Below are positions 1 through 9,519 of a stretch of 48,884 bases of DNA, in pieces. Within the stretch, counting starts at the first letter, position 1. Every line of letters starts with the position of its first letter. A program made the position numbers and the translations under genes. This DNA is from a bacterium (lineage in GTDB: Bacteria; JACRDZ01; JAQUKH01), in the NCBI GenBank assembly GCA_040754625.1, contig JBFMCF010000060.1, positions 1 to 48,884 of the forward strand, read 5' to 3'. A model generated the notes under the pieces. It did no database searches, was not told the DNA's origin, and saw only the letters and a program-made list of their open reading frames with translations.

Positions 1-124
1 GCTGGGAATAAAGATCCCTAATCGTCCGGTTTTTATACAAAATGTAGTGCAGAATTTGAGGGGGTAAAACCCGCAACCCCTTGAAAAATAAGAAGCTTGA
101 TTTTAAAACTGCGGAACTTAGGCT
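1..124 (+). mobile_element. Insertion-sequence 3' end (left contig end)
   Basis: These 124 bases are repeated perfectly, in inverted orientation, at 48759-48882. An open frame from position 2 runs into a stop at 65-67 and could be the last 21 codons of a transposase (it contains LGIKIPNRP), followed by about 57 bp of non-coding end. Identical sequence at both contig ends is the usual sign of assembly breaks inside a multicopy IS. The family is not certain; an IS4/IS1634-like element is a guess from the C-terminal peptide only. The IS boundary on this side is probably at 124. Confidence 0.65.
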
Positions 125-235
125 AACGCAAATATTAGAAAACATAAAGTAAGTTTTGAAAAAGAAGACCGTGACTGTAATCAGGGAAGTGAATAAAAAA
201 TCGATCGATGAAATAAATGCTGAAAATCAAACAAA

Positions 236-1394
236 ATGGCATCGAACAACAAAAATGACAAGATAGAAAAACTGTTTTTCTTGTCCGTTTTTTATCAGTT
301 ATTATTGCACGTATATTTTTCTTTTATATCAAGAGACCCCCGTTTGTTTATTCCTCATGTAGTTTCATATCTTCACGATATTGCCCTTCTCGGAATAATA
401 ACCGCATTTGATTATTTAGCGGCAGCCGTTTCTCCGGAAAAATTCAAACAGACAGTTAATAAAGCAGGGCAGGTATTTATTATAATTGTTGGAATACTAT
501 TAGCGGGCTATCCAAAAATTCTACGAGAATATCTGGCATTTCCGGTAAATATTTTTGAATCGGATTTGGGGAGCGCGAAGACCCTGATTTCAGATTATAT
601 GGGCGCAACAGCTTTATTGCCGGCGATTATTGCGTTAATATTATCTGTCTTAGTTTTATTTACCCCGTTAGAGAATACTGGTAATAACTTTGATTCAGTT
701 CTATATAAAGTTTCTACTGAAAATAAAGGGAATTCTCTAACGGGGTTTATTCCTAAGGGTTTGAGAATATCAAATAAGATTAAAATTACCGTCTTGATTA
801 TTGTCCTGATAATCTTCGCATTTTCTTTGAAAAGGCCTTCACCCCAGCCGTTTGTGTTCAGCCTGCAGAAAAAAATCGAAAGCATCATAAAAAATGAAGA
901 ACGGGAAGTTCCTTCATTAAAAAGGCCATATTCAAAGTCAAAGATAATTGATGATAAAAACACACTCACCTTTTCGAAAAAAGAAATTACAAACTATAAA
1001 CATATTTTATTGATCGTATTGGAAGGTGTGACTTCAGAGGATTTTGAGAGGGAATTCCTAACGCTGCCTGACGGGTTTTATCAACAAAATAAAAACCGGG
1101 CATGTTATTATAAAAATTATTACGCTACAACCATGGATTCTTATACAAGTTTAATCTCAATGCTGACTTCTGTCCAGGTTCCATACCGCGCCTATGCGGA
1201 TGAGACTCTTTTTATTAATGTTAATAACGCGCTGAACATTGCTCAGGATTTGCGTAACAGAGGATTCTATACTGTTTTCATGAGCACCTGCGAATACCAT
1301 CCGTTCTCAAAAAGGAGAACTAAAACCAATTGAAGTTAGAAATGAATTTCAAAAATATGTAGATGAGTTCAACGCGAAATATGGAGTAAAATAA
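236..1394 (+). pseudogene. LTA synthase/phosphoglycerol transferase-like protein, broken
   Basis: The N-terminal part has several membrane segments, as in LtaS/MdoB-type enzymes that move phosphoglycerol groups on the outer face of the inner membrane. It is followed by the start of a sulfatase-type domain (HILLIVLEGVTSEDF at about residue 260, then a YYATTMDSYTSL stretch whose Thr/Ser suits the catalytic nucleophile region). The first frame stops at 1333 after 365 codons, before the rest of the catalytic domain; family members are usually 550-700 residues. An open stretch in another frame (GELKPIEVRNEFQ...) runs to a stop at 1392-1394, consistent with an internal deletion plus frameshift near 1300. 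No clear ribosome site precedes the ATG. An 85-bp palindromic element sits at 662-746. Confidence 0.6.
662..746. repeat. 85-bp in-gene palindromic element, copy 1
   Basis: A 15-base arm at 662-676 (ACCCCGTTAGAGAAT) is repeated perfectly inverted at 732-746. The element is exactly 85 bp, as is copy 2 at 5467-5551, whose arms differ by one base. It is read in frame as an extra 28 residues in a loop between two membrane segments of the host gene, beginning TPLEN and ending NSLTG. The 55-bp centres of the two copies are not obviously alike. Confidence 0.75.
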
Positions 1395-1421
1395 AGCAGG
1401 CAATTAAAAGAGGTAAAATAA

Positions 1422-2543
1422 TCAAGGGTTGCCTTTGCCGGACATTTTAAGCAGTTTGCTTTCCCCGTCATCTTTATATTTATTCCTGATTTCCAAAATT
1501 TTATCGCGGGAAGTTAAAAAAGCGTCTGTCATTTCCGGGTCAAAATAATTCCCTCTTCCGTCTTTAATAATCGCAAAAGATTTCTCGACGGGAAATATTT
1601 CTTTATACGGCCGTTTTGACGTCAGCGCGTCGAAAACATCCGCTATGGCGCAGATTCTTCCTGCTGCCGGGATACCTGCCGCCTTTAAACCCTTTGGGTA
1701 TCCGCTCCCGTCCCATTTTTCATGGTGTGTCAGAGCGATAACCTCAGCAAGCTTGATAAAATCCGCTTCGGAATTTGCCAGGATTTCCGCGCCGATAATC
1801 GTATGCTGCTTCATGATTTCCCATTCACCGGGAGTAAGTTTGCCGGGTTTTAACAGAATATGGTCAGGGATACCTATCTTTCCGATATCATGCATAGGGG
1901 CCGCGTAAAGAATTTGTTTGACGCTTTGTTTATCCAGCCCTATATTTTCCGCGATCACCGCGGCGTAATTGCTCATCCGTTGTATGTGGGAACCCGTATG
2001 TTCATCTTTATATTCCGCGGCGCGGGAAAGACAATAAATAGTTTCAAGATGCGCCGTATTTACTTTATCTAAAGCCGATTGAAGTTCTTTTGTTTTTTTT
2101 GCCACTTCATATTCCAGCTTCTTTTCATAATCCTGCATACAGTCGTGGTATGCTTTTACCGTGAGAAGCGACTTCACTCTTGCAAGAAGTTCCGGTCTTT
2201 CAACCGGTTTACTCAAAAAATCATCACACCCCGCGTCAATGCCTTTTACCCTGTCCTGCAGGCCGCTTAAAGCGGTAACCAGGATAACCGGTATCAATCT
2301 CGTTTTCTCATCAGTTTTTAGCTTTTTTGTTACTTCAAAACCGTTCATTTTAGGCATCATGACATCTAAAAGTATAAGATCTATATCTTCAGCCAAAACT
2401 TTACGCAATGCCTCTTCCCCGTCGGACGCAGTAATAACATCATATCCATTTGGGATAAGGTTTGCTTCAAGCAGTTTAATATTTACCGGTTCATCATCGA
2501 CGACGAGGATTTTTTGTTTTATTTTCATATTTTTTTTTAACAC
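1422..2543 (-). CDS. Response regulator with HD-GYP phosphodiesterase domain
   Basis: An N-terminal receiver domain (acidic pair in VVDDEP, phospho-acceptor Asp60 in LILLDVMMP, Lys112 in the SKP motif) is joined by a coiled linker (about 135-165) to an HD-GYP domain with His218-Asp219 ([10 protein letters not shown]) and [11 protein letters not shown] at 273-283. HD-GYP domains of this kind hydrolyse cyclic di-GMP, so the protein should be an RpfG-like phosphodiesterase switched by phosphorylation. Its start overlaps the 3' end of the upstream histidine kinase gene by 7 bases, so the two are probably translated together and the kinase is the likely partner. Confidence 0.93.
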   Translation of the reverse strand: MLKKNMKIKQKILVVDDEPVNIKLLEANLIPNGYDVITASDGEEALRKVLAEDIDLILLDVMMPKMNGFEVTKKLKTDEKTRLIPVILVTALSGLQDRVKGIDAGCDDFLSKPVERPELLARVKSLLTVKAYHDCMQDYEKKLEYEVAKKTKELQSALDKVNTAHLETIYCLSRAAEYKDEHTGSHIQRMSNYAAVIAENIGLDKQSVKQILYAAPMHDIGKIGIPDHILLKPGKLTPGEWEIMKQHTIIGAEILANSEADFIKLAEVIALTHHEKWDGSGYPKGLKAAGIPAAGRICAIADVFDALTSKRPYKEIFPVEKSFAIIKDGRGNYFDPEMTDAFLTSRDKILEIRNKYKDDGESKLLKMSGKGNP

Positions 2544-4420
2544 CTTACGCTGTTTTCCAATTTTTCAACAAGTTCGCCGCTTGTTTTTGCGTCAACAGGA
2601 AAAGTGGCCGACCCGCATACGTATTTCATATCGATTGCCTTATCCGGATTTTCAAAAAACTTCCCCATCGAATCCAGGAGTTTCCTGGTTACCTGGGGCG
2701 CGTTTTGTTTATTGACTTCAGCTATTATAACGATTATTTCGTCTTTCTCCACTTTTATTACCTGGTCATCGGCCCTCAATATACCTTTAAGATACTGCGT
2801 AATTTTAAATATAACGCCTTCTATCTCTTCTTTTTTGTTTTTTTTCATTATTTCCGCGAAGTTATTGAAACATAGTGCAAACATTGAAAATTCTTTTTTA
2901 TTATATTTAGATGCCCGGATCCTGTTATTTATATTTGCAAGAAGCACCTGCCTTGGCATATACTCGGGTAATGTAAAGCTGAACCGTGTACCTTTGTCTT
3001 TTCCGGCGCTCTCAAACCATATTTTCCCGCCATGCATATCAATAATTTTTTTACTCAAGGCAAGGCCGAGTCCGGTCCCGCCGTATTTGCGGGTGTGGCT
3101 GTTGTCAATCTGCTCAAATTCGTTGAATAATTTATATTTGTCCTTCTCTTCTATCCCAATACCTGTATCCACAACAGAAACTGTAATACCGCTTTCTCCT
3201 TCCCGTTTTGCCTCAATCCCGATTTTCCCGCTGTCCGGGGTGAATTTAGCGGCATTAGAAAGCAAATTATAAATCACCTGCTTTATTTTAAGTTCATCTG
3301 CCGTTATAAAACCCACATCGTTGCCTGCTTCCAGGTAAAGTTCCAGATTATGTTTTAACGCTTTTTCCTTTATAAGACTCATACTGCCCTGTAAAAGTTC
3401 CTTTAAGTTAAAATAGTTCATCTCGATATCCATTTTACCTGCTTCAATTTTAGAAAGATCCAGAACGTCATTTATTAAGGAAAGGAGATGTTTCCCGCTG
3501 TCCAGGATATCTTTCAGAAATTCTTTTTGTTTTTCATTCAGACGCCCGAAATTTTCTTCGTCCAGAATTTCTGAAAATCCGATGACTGCGTTCAACGGCG
3601 TGCGCAGTTCATGGGACATGTTGGCAAGAAAATTTGATTTTGCGCGGTTGGCGAATTCAGCTGTTTCCTTTGCATGAGAAACTTCTTTCAGGCTTTTCTC
3701 CAGCCGGTCCCTGATTTCCCAGTTAAAAATAAACAGGATATTCCAAACCGACCATGCCAAAACCGCACTGCAGAAAGCCCTAAACACCTGCACGGGAACA
3801 TGAAATAGATTAAAAAAACCTGTAACATTTATAACGGAAGCGGGAAAAAAATCCGCCTTCGGCGTAACAAACCCGCCCAATATGCCGTAAATGCCAATAG
3901 ATAGACCCGCCGCTAAAAAATACCATTTGTTAATAAGGTTTTTTAATATATTTTTATTATCGTTATAATACCAGAAAAAAGCTGCTGCTGAAAAAATCCC
4001 TCCCGGTAAGCCCAGGAAATAACGAAGCCAGATACTCCTGTCACTTTCTGACACAATACCAAGTAAAACAGAAACAAAACACAACATGATTGTAATCCAT
4101 TTATTGGAAAATTTTCTGTATCTCAGGGAAGCAAAACGCTGCCCAAACTCAAAAAGAAAAGCATATGATACAAATAAAGCCGCCAGGCGCGCCAGGTTGA
4201 ATATACCCGATTTAATCCCTCTGGTTATCGCGAACATATCAAGCCATTCGTTTAAGCCGTGAATTAACCCGAAAACAGCCAATAACCATATAATATTCGA
4301 CAGTTCAAACATGCTTTCCCTGCGCGGCTGGACAAGGATCGCAATCCCCATAAAAACAAAAGAGAATCCGTAAACAAAATATACTATATCTAAATTTTTA
4401 ACAAAAACATCTGTTAACAT
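2537..4420 (-). CDS. Membrane histidine kinase with degenerate GGDEF-like tail
   Basis: Residues 1-232 form about seven hydrophobic helices, a membrane sensor of the kind common in environmental kinases. A HisKA domain follows with phospho-acceptor His270 ([11 protein letters not shown]) and a HATPase domain with N, G1 and G2 boxes ([21 protein letters not shown]). Beyond the usual end, about residues 490-627 resemble a GGDEF fold: a [10 protein letters not shown] strand, a [18 protein letters not shown] stretch where GGDEF would be, and a CGSATFP segment. The active-site motif itself is absent, so this tail cannot be a normal diguanylate cyclase and may be a regulatory relic. It is followed directly by the HD-GYP regulator. 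Confidence 0.9.
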   Translation of the reverse strand: MLTDVFVKNLDIVYFVYGFSFVFMGIAILVQPRRESMFELSNIIWLLAVFGLIHGLNEWLDMFAITRGIKSGIFNLARLAALFVSYAFLFEFGQRFASLRYRKFSNKWITIMLCFVSVLLGIVSESDRSIWLRYFLGLPGGIFSAAAFFWYYNDNKNILKNLINKWYFLAAGLSIGIYGILGGFVTPKADFFPASVINVTGFFNLFHVPVQVFRAFCSAVLAWSVWNILFIFNWEIRDRLEKSLKEVSHAKETAEFANRAKSNFLANMSHELRTPLNAVIGFSEILDEENFGRLNEKQKEFLKDILDSGKHLLSLINDVLDLSKIEAGKMDIEMNYFNLKELLQGSMSLIKEKALKHNLELYLEAGNDVGFITADELKIKQVIYNLLSNAAKFTPDSGKIGIEAKREGESGITVSVVDTGIGIEEKDKYKLFNEFEQIDNSHTRKYGGTGLGLALSKKIIDMHGGKIWFESAGKDKGTRFSFTLPEYMPRQVLLANINNRIRASKYNKKEFSMFALCFNNFAEIMKKNKKEEIEGVIFKITQYLKGILRADDQVIKVEKDEIIVIIAEVNKQNAPQVTRKLLDSMGKFFENPDKAIDMKYVCGSATFPVDAKTSGELVEKLENSVRC

Positions 4421-4562
4421 ATTAACGACTATTCTATAACTATTTTTTTCTTTTGTCGATAAATTTCGGGAAGCAAAAACTATAAGATTATTTAATGATG
4501 TATTAATGTGCCAAATCGTATATAATATGGTTTAAACTATTTTAAAAAAGGAGAGAAAAATT

Positions 4563-5378
4563 ATGAAAAAATTTCTTATTTATTCCGCCGTATTTCTTGT
4601 GATGGTGATAAATTCACCCGTATGGTCGCAGGAAACCCAGTTGTCCGACAGCAGGGCGAAAATCGAGGTAAACGGTGAAGCTGTATTAAGCGTTAAACCT
4701 GACAGGGTTGTTATCAATTTCGGAATCGAAACGTTTGATAATGATATTGGTGACGCTAAAAACAAAAACAATAAAATTTTAAAGAAAGCGTTTGCAGTTA
4801 TGAAAGAAGACCTTGGAATACAGGAAAATGAAGTCCAGGCTGACCGCGTGTCGATAGAACCAAAATGGAAAAAGGATAAAGACAGGGAAGAATTAGCCGG
4901 CTATGTGGCCCGCGATATGTTTGTTGTAAATCTGAACGACGCGGAAAAGGCCGAAGATGTCATTTTTAAATTGCTTGACGAGGGTGTAAATTGTATATAT
5001 GGGATAAGCTTCCAGTCGGCAGAGCTTAAAAAATACCAGGAACAGGCAAGGGAACTTGCTTTAAAAACGGCCAGGGAAAAGGCTGAAAAAATGGCGGTTG
5101 TATTAGGGCTGGCTATCGGTGACGCTGTTAAAATTACTGAAAATGCCACTGAACCGTCATGGTATTATTATTCAAGCTGGTGGCACTGGGGAACAGGGCA
5201 GTACCAGGAAATGTCAAAAAATATCCCGCAGGGTATTAAAAACACAAAATGTGAAATGGTGGATGTTTTTAAACTGGGGCAGATTACGGTTTATTCAAAT
5301 GTTGATGTTACATTTTTATTAAAGAAAGAAGGAAAGGAAATTAATGAAACACCTGCACCGCAGGAAACAAATAAATAA
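4563..5378 (+). CDS. SIMPL (DUF541) family periplasmic protein
   Basis: A signal peptide with likely cleavage after PVWS is followed by a SIMPL/YggE-type domain: a conserved start (IEVNGEAVLSVKPDRVVI), repeated alternating strands, and a helix with LALKTAREKAEKMAVVLGL, a hallmark of the family. E. coli YggE is linked to oxidative-stress tolerance; the molecular function is unknown. The ATG has a good ribosome site (AAGGAGAG at about 4549). A TATAAT box lies at 4521-4526 but without a convincing -35. The next gene begins on the base after this stop codon, so the two form an operon. Confidence 0.85.
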   Translation: MKKFLIYSAVFLVMVINSPVWSQETQLSDSRAKIEVNGEAVLSVKPDRVVINFGIETFDNDIGDAKNKNNKILKKAFAVMKEDLGIQENEVQADRVSIEPKWKKDKDREELAGYVARDMFVVNLNDAEKAEDVIFKLLDEGVNCIYGISFQSAELKKYQEQARELALKTAREKAEKMAVVLGLAIGDAVKITENATEPSWYYYSSWWHWGTGQYQEMSKNIPQGIKNTKCEMVDVFKLGQITVYSNVDVTFLLKKEGKEINETPAPQETNK

Positions 5379-6818
5379 ATGAATATATTAAGTTCAAGAA
5401 AATTTATAAATTCAATTTTATTTATAATAATCGCGCATACCGCCGTTTATGCCCAGGAAACGATTGACCCCGTTAGAAAATATCCGTCACTGATACTCAG
5501 TAAATCGTCAATGAATGGTTCAAGAGAAGCACAGGCATTTTCTAACGGGGTTGACGAAAATGCATTGTTTTCTAGCCAGGAAATAGTCGCTGAGACAACG
5601 GGAATCGTTGATGCAAAAATTATTGAAGAAGAAAAAAAGACGGTTAATTTCTCAGGCGAAGTAACAGCGGCATCCCAATATACTTTAAGCCGTGATAAGG
5701 ATGCAAAAGACAATTCCCTGGCCTCTCTGGTTTATGCGAATTTCTTCCTTGATGCGCGTCTAAAAAAAGGCACAAAATACTTCGCCAACCTGGAATTGCT
5801 GAATAACGCCAGCGGGAGCAATAATAATGACAATGATTTTTTGCTTTCGTTCAGGGAGTCCTTTATTGATTTTAATATTAAAAATACTGCATACTTCAGG
5901 ACGGGCAAACAGGTGATCCAGTGGGGCAGGTGTTATTTATGGAACCCATCGGATGTTATTAACGTTGAAAAGAAACCGTTTATAAAAAAAATAGGTTATC
6001 GCGAAGGCACTTATGGCATGAAAATTCATGTGCCTTTCGGCACAAAATACAACATTTATAGTTTTATCGATACAAAAGACGCGAAAGACATTGATGAACC
6101 CGGCCTGGCGTTTAAATACGAGTTTATTCTTAAAAAAACAGAAATGGCGTTTTCAGCGTGGGGCAAAAAAGGGTTTAAACCGGTTTACGCGTATGATTTT
6201 TCAGCGAGAATATCCGGGATCGACACTGTCGGGGAAGCGGCCTTTTCCCGCGCAGATATTGCTGAAAGGCTTAAGGAAGAAAACGGTATCTTATCAAAAT
6301 TCAGAGAAGGCAATAAATGGATTCCGAGGGCAAGCATAAATTTCGGCAGGCAGTTCGATTTTATGGATATAAGCGACAGGATATCGGTAAATATGGAGTT
6401 TTATTATAACCGGTCCGGTTATAAGGAAAATCTTTTTGGTGACGCTCAAACCTATACCTTCGCCCAGCCGGTTACAGTCTACGATTCATCCGGTGTTCCT
6501 GTTGTAAAAACGAGCGGGACGAAAAAAGATTTTTTGCTTGATAACAATCTTTACCAGGCAAACTATCATTCGAGATATTACGCGGCGCTGTTTACAAGCG
6601 TCAGAAAATTTATAATAAGTGATTTGACCCTGACCTTGAATCTTATAGGCAATCTTAACGACAAGTCTTCCATTTTAACGACAGGTGTAACTTACACGGA
6701 CATAAATGATTTCAGCCTCGGTTTTAATGTCTATTCATACCTTGGCCATTCAAACCGCGAATACACCTACTTAAATGACTTGCTTGCCGCGCGGGTTACG
6801 ATAGGGGTTGTGTTTTGA
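5379..6818 (+). CDS. Outer-membrane beta-barrel protein (DUF1302-like)
   Basis: A signal peptide (cleavage near AVYAQE) leads into a protein of alternating amphipathic strands, with a motif RTGKQVIQWGRCYLWNPSD resembling the conserved G+Q..WG segment of DUF1302-type outer-membrane proteins, and a terminal strand ending in aromatic Phe as in barrel proteins. Function and ligand are unknown. It abuts the SIMPL gene and is followed after 32 bases by the BON-DUF1207 gene, giving an envelope cluster. An 85-bp palindromic element lies just after the signal peptide and adds about 28 residues. Confidence 0.65.
   Translation: MNILSSRKFINSILFIIIAHTAVYAQETIDPVRKYPSLILSKSSMNGSREAQAFSNGVDENALFSSQEIVAETTGIVDAKIIEEEKKTVNFSGEVTAASQYTLSRDKDAKDNSLASLVYANFFLDARLKKGTKYFANLELLNNASGSNNNDNDFLLSFRESFIDFNIKNTAYFRTGKQVIQWGRCYLWNPSDVINVEKKPFIKKIGYREGTYGMKIHVPFGTKYNIYSFIDTKDAKDIDEPGLAFKYEFILKKTEMAFSAWGKKGFKPVYAYDFSARISGIDTVGEAAFSRADIAERLKEENGILSKFREGNKWIPRASINFGRQFDFMDISDRISVNMEFYYNRSGYKENLFGDAQTYTFAQPVTVYDSSGVPVVKTSGTKKDFLLDNNLYQANYHSRYYAALFTSVRKFIISDLTLTLNLIGNLNDKSSILTTGVTYTDINDFSLGFNVYSYLGHSNREYTYLNDLLAARVTIGVVF
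5467..5551. repeat. 85-bp in-gene palindromic element, copy 2
   Basis: The arm at 5467-5481 (ACCCCGTTAGAAAAT) is perfectly inverted at 5537-5551. Length (85 bp) and arm positions match copy 1 at 662-746. It is read in a different frame from copy 1, giving a segment that starts DPVRK and ends AFSNGV, placed just after the signal peptide of the barrel protein where an insertion would be tolerated. Confidence 0.75.
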
Positions 6819-6850
6819 TGAGACCGTAAATTAAAATCTGGAATAAAATT

Positions 6851-8035
6851 ATGAACCTAAATTTGATCTGGTATTTAATTCTGATTTTTTTAATCGCCGG
6901 GGCAGGTTTTAAACCGGCCATACCGGCTGGTTACGGCGGGTGGTTAGGGTTCAAAAACACGGTAAAAAAAATCACTTCATCTGAATTTGATTATCACCTG
7001 CAGGGTTATATCGAAGCATGGCTTTTTTATAAATACACCCTCGGTACAGACCGGCTCAGGGTGTCCGTGAAAAACGGAGTCGTTATGCTTGAAGGATCTG
7101 TCAACAGCGACAGGGAAAAAAAATTAATCCCGTTGACTATCCGGTCGTTTAAAGGTGTAACGGACGTAATCGCAAAACTACAGGTATGGCCTTATATTGA
7201 CAGGCGCTACAAAACCAGGTGGCAGTCCTGGTCAACATGGACTGTCCCGGATACAGGCGAACGCAAACTATTTTTTCCAAAAGGAGATCTTTTCGCGCCG
7301 CCATTGGCCGACCCGAAACAGCCAAAATTCTTTGCCTCTGTAGAACGGTATAAGACCGAATTTTCCAAAAACAGCATAGCTTCGGTGGGGTTCGGGGAGG
7401 ATATCGGGCTTATCAGGTGGCCGGGAAAATTTGAAGGTGACGGTAAACAGGTCGGAATAAGCGGGGCGGTTTTAGCTATATTTAACCTGGAAGCTAAATC
7501 AAAAGATCTTATTAATGCCGACTATATTATCGGGATTCCTTTCAGCGCACGAAAGGATATATGGTCGTGCAGGGTAAGGCTTTATCACCAATCATCGCAC
7601 CTTGGAGATGAATTTTTATTATTGCCACAGCCCGGGCCGAAAGTGGAACGGATAAATTTAAGTTTTGAAGCTTTGGAACTTCTTGCTTCATGGGAAAGGA
7701 GACGGCTTCGGCTTTACGGCGGAGGGACAAGAATTTTGCAGACAGAAACTGTTTTAGATAAGAATCATATGCAGTGCGGATTGGAATATCGTTTCACGCC
7801 GCCGGGCTGGGAAAAAGCCAGTTTTATCTCGGGGATGGACTTTAACGGCGCACTGAAAAACAGGAGCTGGTCGCCTGATATCAGTATAAAAGCAGGGGGC
7901 ATGCTTCACAGCCCCTATGACGATGTGAGATCTTCACAGGTTTTCCTGGAATATTATAAAGGCCACTCCCCCCACGGGCAGTTCAATGATTATAAAGTTA
8001 ATTATTACGGGGTTGGGTTCGCATTTTCTATCTGA
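6851..8035 (+). CDS. BON domain + DUF1207 envelope protein
   Basis: An N-terminal hydrophobic segment (residues 5-25) precedes a BON domain (about 65-115; RLRVSVKNGVVMLEGSV ... FKGVTDV), a fold thought to contact membranes or polysaccharide. The remaining 250 residues match DUF1207: FAPPLADPKQP, SGAVLAIFNLEAKSKDLINA (145-255), YHQSSHLGDEFLL and a strand-rich C-terminus. DUF1207 proteins are secreted or outer-membrane associated with no known activity. Two bases after the barrel stop lie G/A-rich sequence but no strong ribosome site. The association with the neighbouring barrel gene suggests a shared envelope role. Confidence 0.8.
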   Translation: MNLNLIWYLILIFLIAGAGFKPAIPAGYGGWLGFKNTVKKITSSEFDYHLQGYIEAWLFYKYTLGTDRLRVSVKNGVVMLEGSVNSDREKKLIPLTIRSFKGVTDVIAKLQVWPYIDRRYKTRWQSWSTWTVPDTGERKLFFPKGDLFAPPLADPKQPKFFASVERYKTEFSKNSIASVGFGEDIGLIRWPGKFEGDGKQVGISGAVLAIFNLEAKSKDLINADYIIGIPFSARKDIWSCRVRLYHQSSHLGDEFLLLPQPGPKVERINLSFEALELLASWERRRLRLYGGGTRILQTETVLDKNHMQCGLEYRFTPPGWEKASFISGMDFNGALKNRSWSPDISIKAGGMLHSPYDDVRSSQVFLEYYKGHSPHGQFNDYKVNYYGVGFAFSI

Positions 8036-8048
8036 TTATTATTCTTAT

Positions 8049-8516
8049 ATGAACACTAAAATTTTTATAAAACATAACATACTCCTGTTAATACTTTTTC
8101 TATTTTTACTCCTGCCTTTTATCCGTGTATCTTCTGAAGATACGGAATTTAAAAAACAAAGGATACAAATTAATGAAAATATTTTGATTGTTGAAATTGC
8201 GGATACCGGGGAAAAAAGGCAAAAAGGCCTGATGCACAGGGAAAAATTAGATGAGGATAAAGGCATGCTTTTTATTTTTGAAACGCCTCATTATTACGCG
8301 TTCTGGATGAAAGACACAAAAATCCCTTTATCTTTGGCTTTTATAGATGAAGATTTCAAAATTACCGGGATAGTCGATTTAAAACCGATGGATACAACAC
8401 CCGCGGTTCCATTAAAAAAAATTTCCTATGTTTTAGAAGTAAATAAAGGATGGTTTGAAAAAAATAAGGTTAAAACCGGGGATATAGTGAGTGGAATTAA
8501 GAAAAACAACAAATGA
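8049..8516 (+). CDS. DUF192 family exported protein
   Basis: A signal peptide or anchor (LLLILFLFLLLPF) precedes a complete DUF192 domain: RQKGLMHREKL, GMLFIFE, FWMKDTKIPLSLAFID, VLEVNKGWF and a terminal GDIV. Function is unknown. I chose the ATG at 8049 because the longer frame from 7986 overlaps the previous gene by 50 bases and puts a non-hydrophobic extension before the signal. The ribosome site is weak. Confidence 0.85.
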   Translation: MNTKIFIKHNILLLILFLFLLLPFIRVSSEDTEFKKQRIQINENILIVEIADTGEKRQKGLMHREKLDEDKGMLFIFETPHYYAFWMKDTKIPLSLAFIDEDFKITGIVDLKPMDTTPAVPLKKISYVLEVNKGWFEKNKVKTGDIVSGIKKNNK

Positions 8517-8544
8517 AATTAATTTTTAAAAAGGAGGATTTATC

Positions 8545-9063
8545 GTGGTTAAATTGTGGAGGTGTGAAATCTGCGGCGACCCTTATATAGGAAATAACCC
8601 GCCGGATAACTGCCCGTTCTGCGGGGCGCATAAAAAATATATCAAAGAGGCAAAACAGGCAGCGGTAAATTTTAATGTTGAATTAAATGAAAAAGATATG
8701 GGTAATGCCGGGCATGCCCTCCAGGTCGAGATCAGCAATTCATCATTTTATTTCTGCGCTGCCAAAAAAACTGACGACGCTGAAGGAAGGTTATTATTCA
8801 AGGCCTTGGGTAAAGTCGAGGCTGAACACGCCGCTATCTGGAAAAAGATATTGAAACTTCAAATTGTGCCTAAAGGGAATGAAGTATGCCATTCCAAAAA
8901 TGCGGATAATTTAAATGACTCCCACAAGAGAGAGACAATGGCCATTGAGTTTTACAAAAAAGCAGGATCGGAGTCAAAAAACCAGCGGATTAAACAGATT
9001 TTTGAAGCACTGGTTGAGGTGGAAACGGACCACCTGCATCTTTCGGAGCAAAGACTAAAATAA
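8545..9063 (+). CDS. Reversed-order rubrerythrin (rubredoxin-ferritin-like)
   Basis: The N-terminus is a rubredoxin-type iron site with Cys7, Cys10, Cys23 and Cys26 (CEICG ... CPFCG). The rest is a ferritin-like four-helix domain with metal-ligand motifs EAEHAAIW, RETMAIEFY and VEVETDHLHL. Classical rubrerythrin has the opposite order. Such proteins reduce hydrogen peroxide in anaerobes and microaerophiles. The GTG start follows a strong AAGGAGGA site at 8531. The 3' end overlaps the convergent PIN-like gene by 9 bases. Confidence 0.88.
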   Translation: MVKLWRCEICGDPYIGNNPPDNCPFCGAHKKYIKEAKQAAVNFNVELNEKDMGNAGHALQVEISNSSFYFCAAKKTDDAEGRLLFKALGKVEAEHAAIWKKILKLQIVPKGNEVCHSKNADNLNDSHKRETMAIEFYKKAGSESKNQRIKQIFEALVEVETDHLHLSEQRLK

Positions 9064-9519
9064 TTCCATCGGAGTGACTATCTCAACAGGCTGGTACCCG
9101 AACATCTGGTTTATACCTTTAATTTTCATTTTTATTTCAAGCCGGACAAGGTTTTTATAATCAGTGCTTAAGATAACAGGAATATTATTTACCGCGCAGG
9201 ATGCGGCTTCAGTATAATAAAGATTCTGCGGAGAAGAAAACAGGCCATATTTTTTGTATTCTTCAGAAAGTTTATTAATTTCTTCGTTTGGAACAATAAT
9301 GATAGGTTTTAATTTTAATATTAAGCCTTTTAAAATTTCCTTTGAAGATTCCTGCCAGTTATTCGAAATTTCCATGGTTTTTTGAGATATAAAAACAGTG
9401 TATTTTTTTTCTGAAAGGGCCGGGAGAAAGGCCTCACATAAGGTTTTATCATTGATGTTCCCTGATGAAAGCAATCCCCATAAGTTATGTTCAATTAAGA
9501 TGTCCGGGTTTTTTTCCAT
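9055..9519 (-). CDS. PIN-like protein, possibly degenerate
   Basis: About 154 residues with the outline of a PIN domain: a first strand ILIEHNLWGLLSSG where IxDTNxW is expected, a middle motif YYTEAASCAVNNIPVILSTD resembling the usual D..ha.A....ll.T.D segment, and a short C-terminal strand. The first acidic residue is Glu and the second motif has Glu, so nuclease activity is uncertain. It begins inside the last 25 bases of the methyltransferase gene and is probably translated with it. No antitoxin is adjacent. The assignment is by pattern only. Confidence 0.45.
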   Translation of the reverse strand: MEKNPDILIEHNLWGLLSSGNINDKTLCEAFLPALSEKKYTVFISQKTMEISNNWQESSKEILKGLILKLKPIIIVPNEEINKLSEEYKKYGLFSSPQNLYYTEAASCAVNNIPVILSTDYKNLVRLEIKMKIKGINQMFGYQPVEIVTPMELF

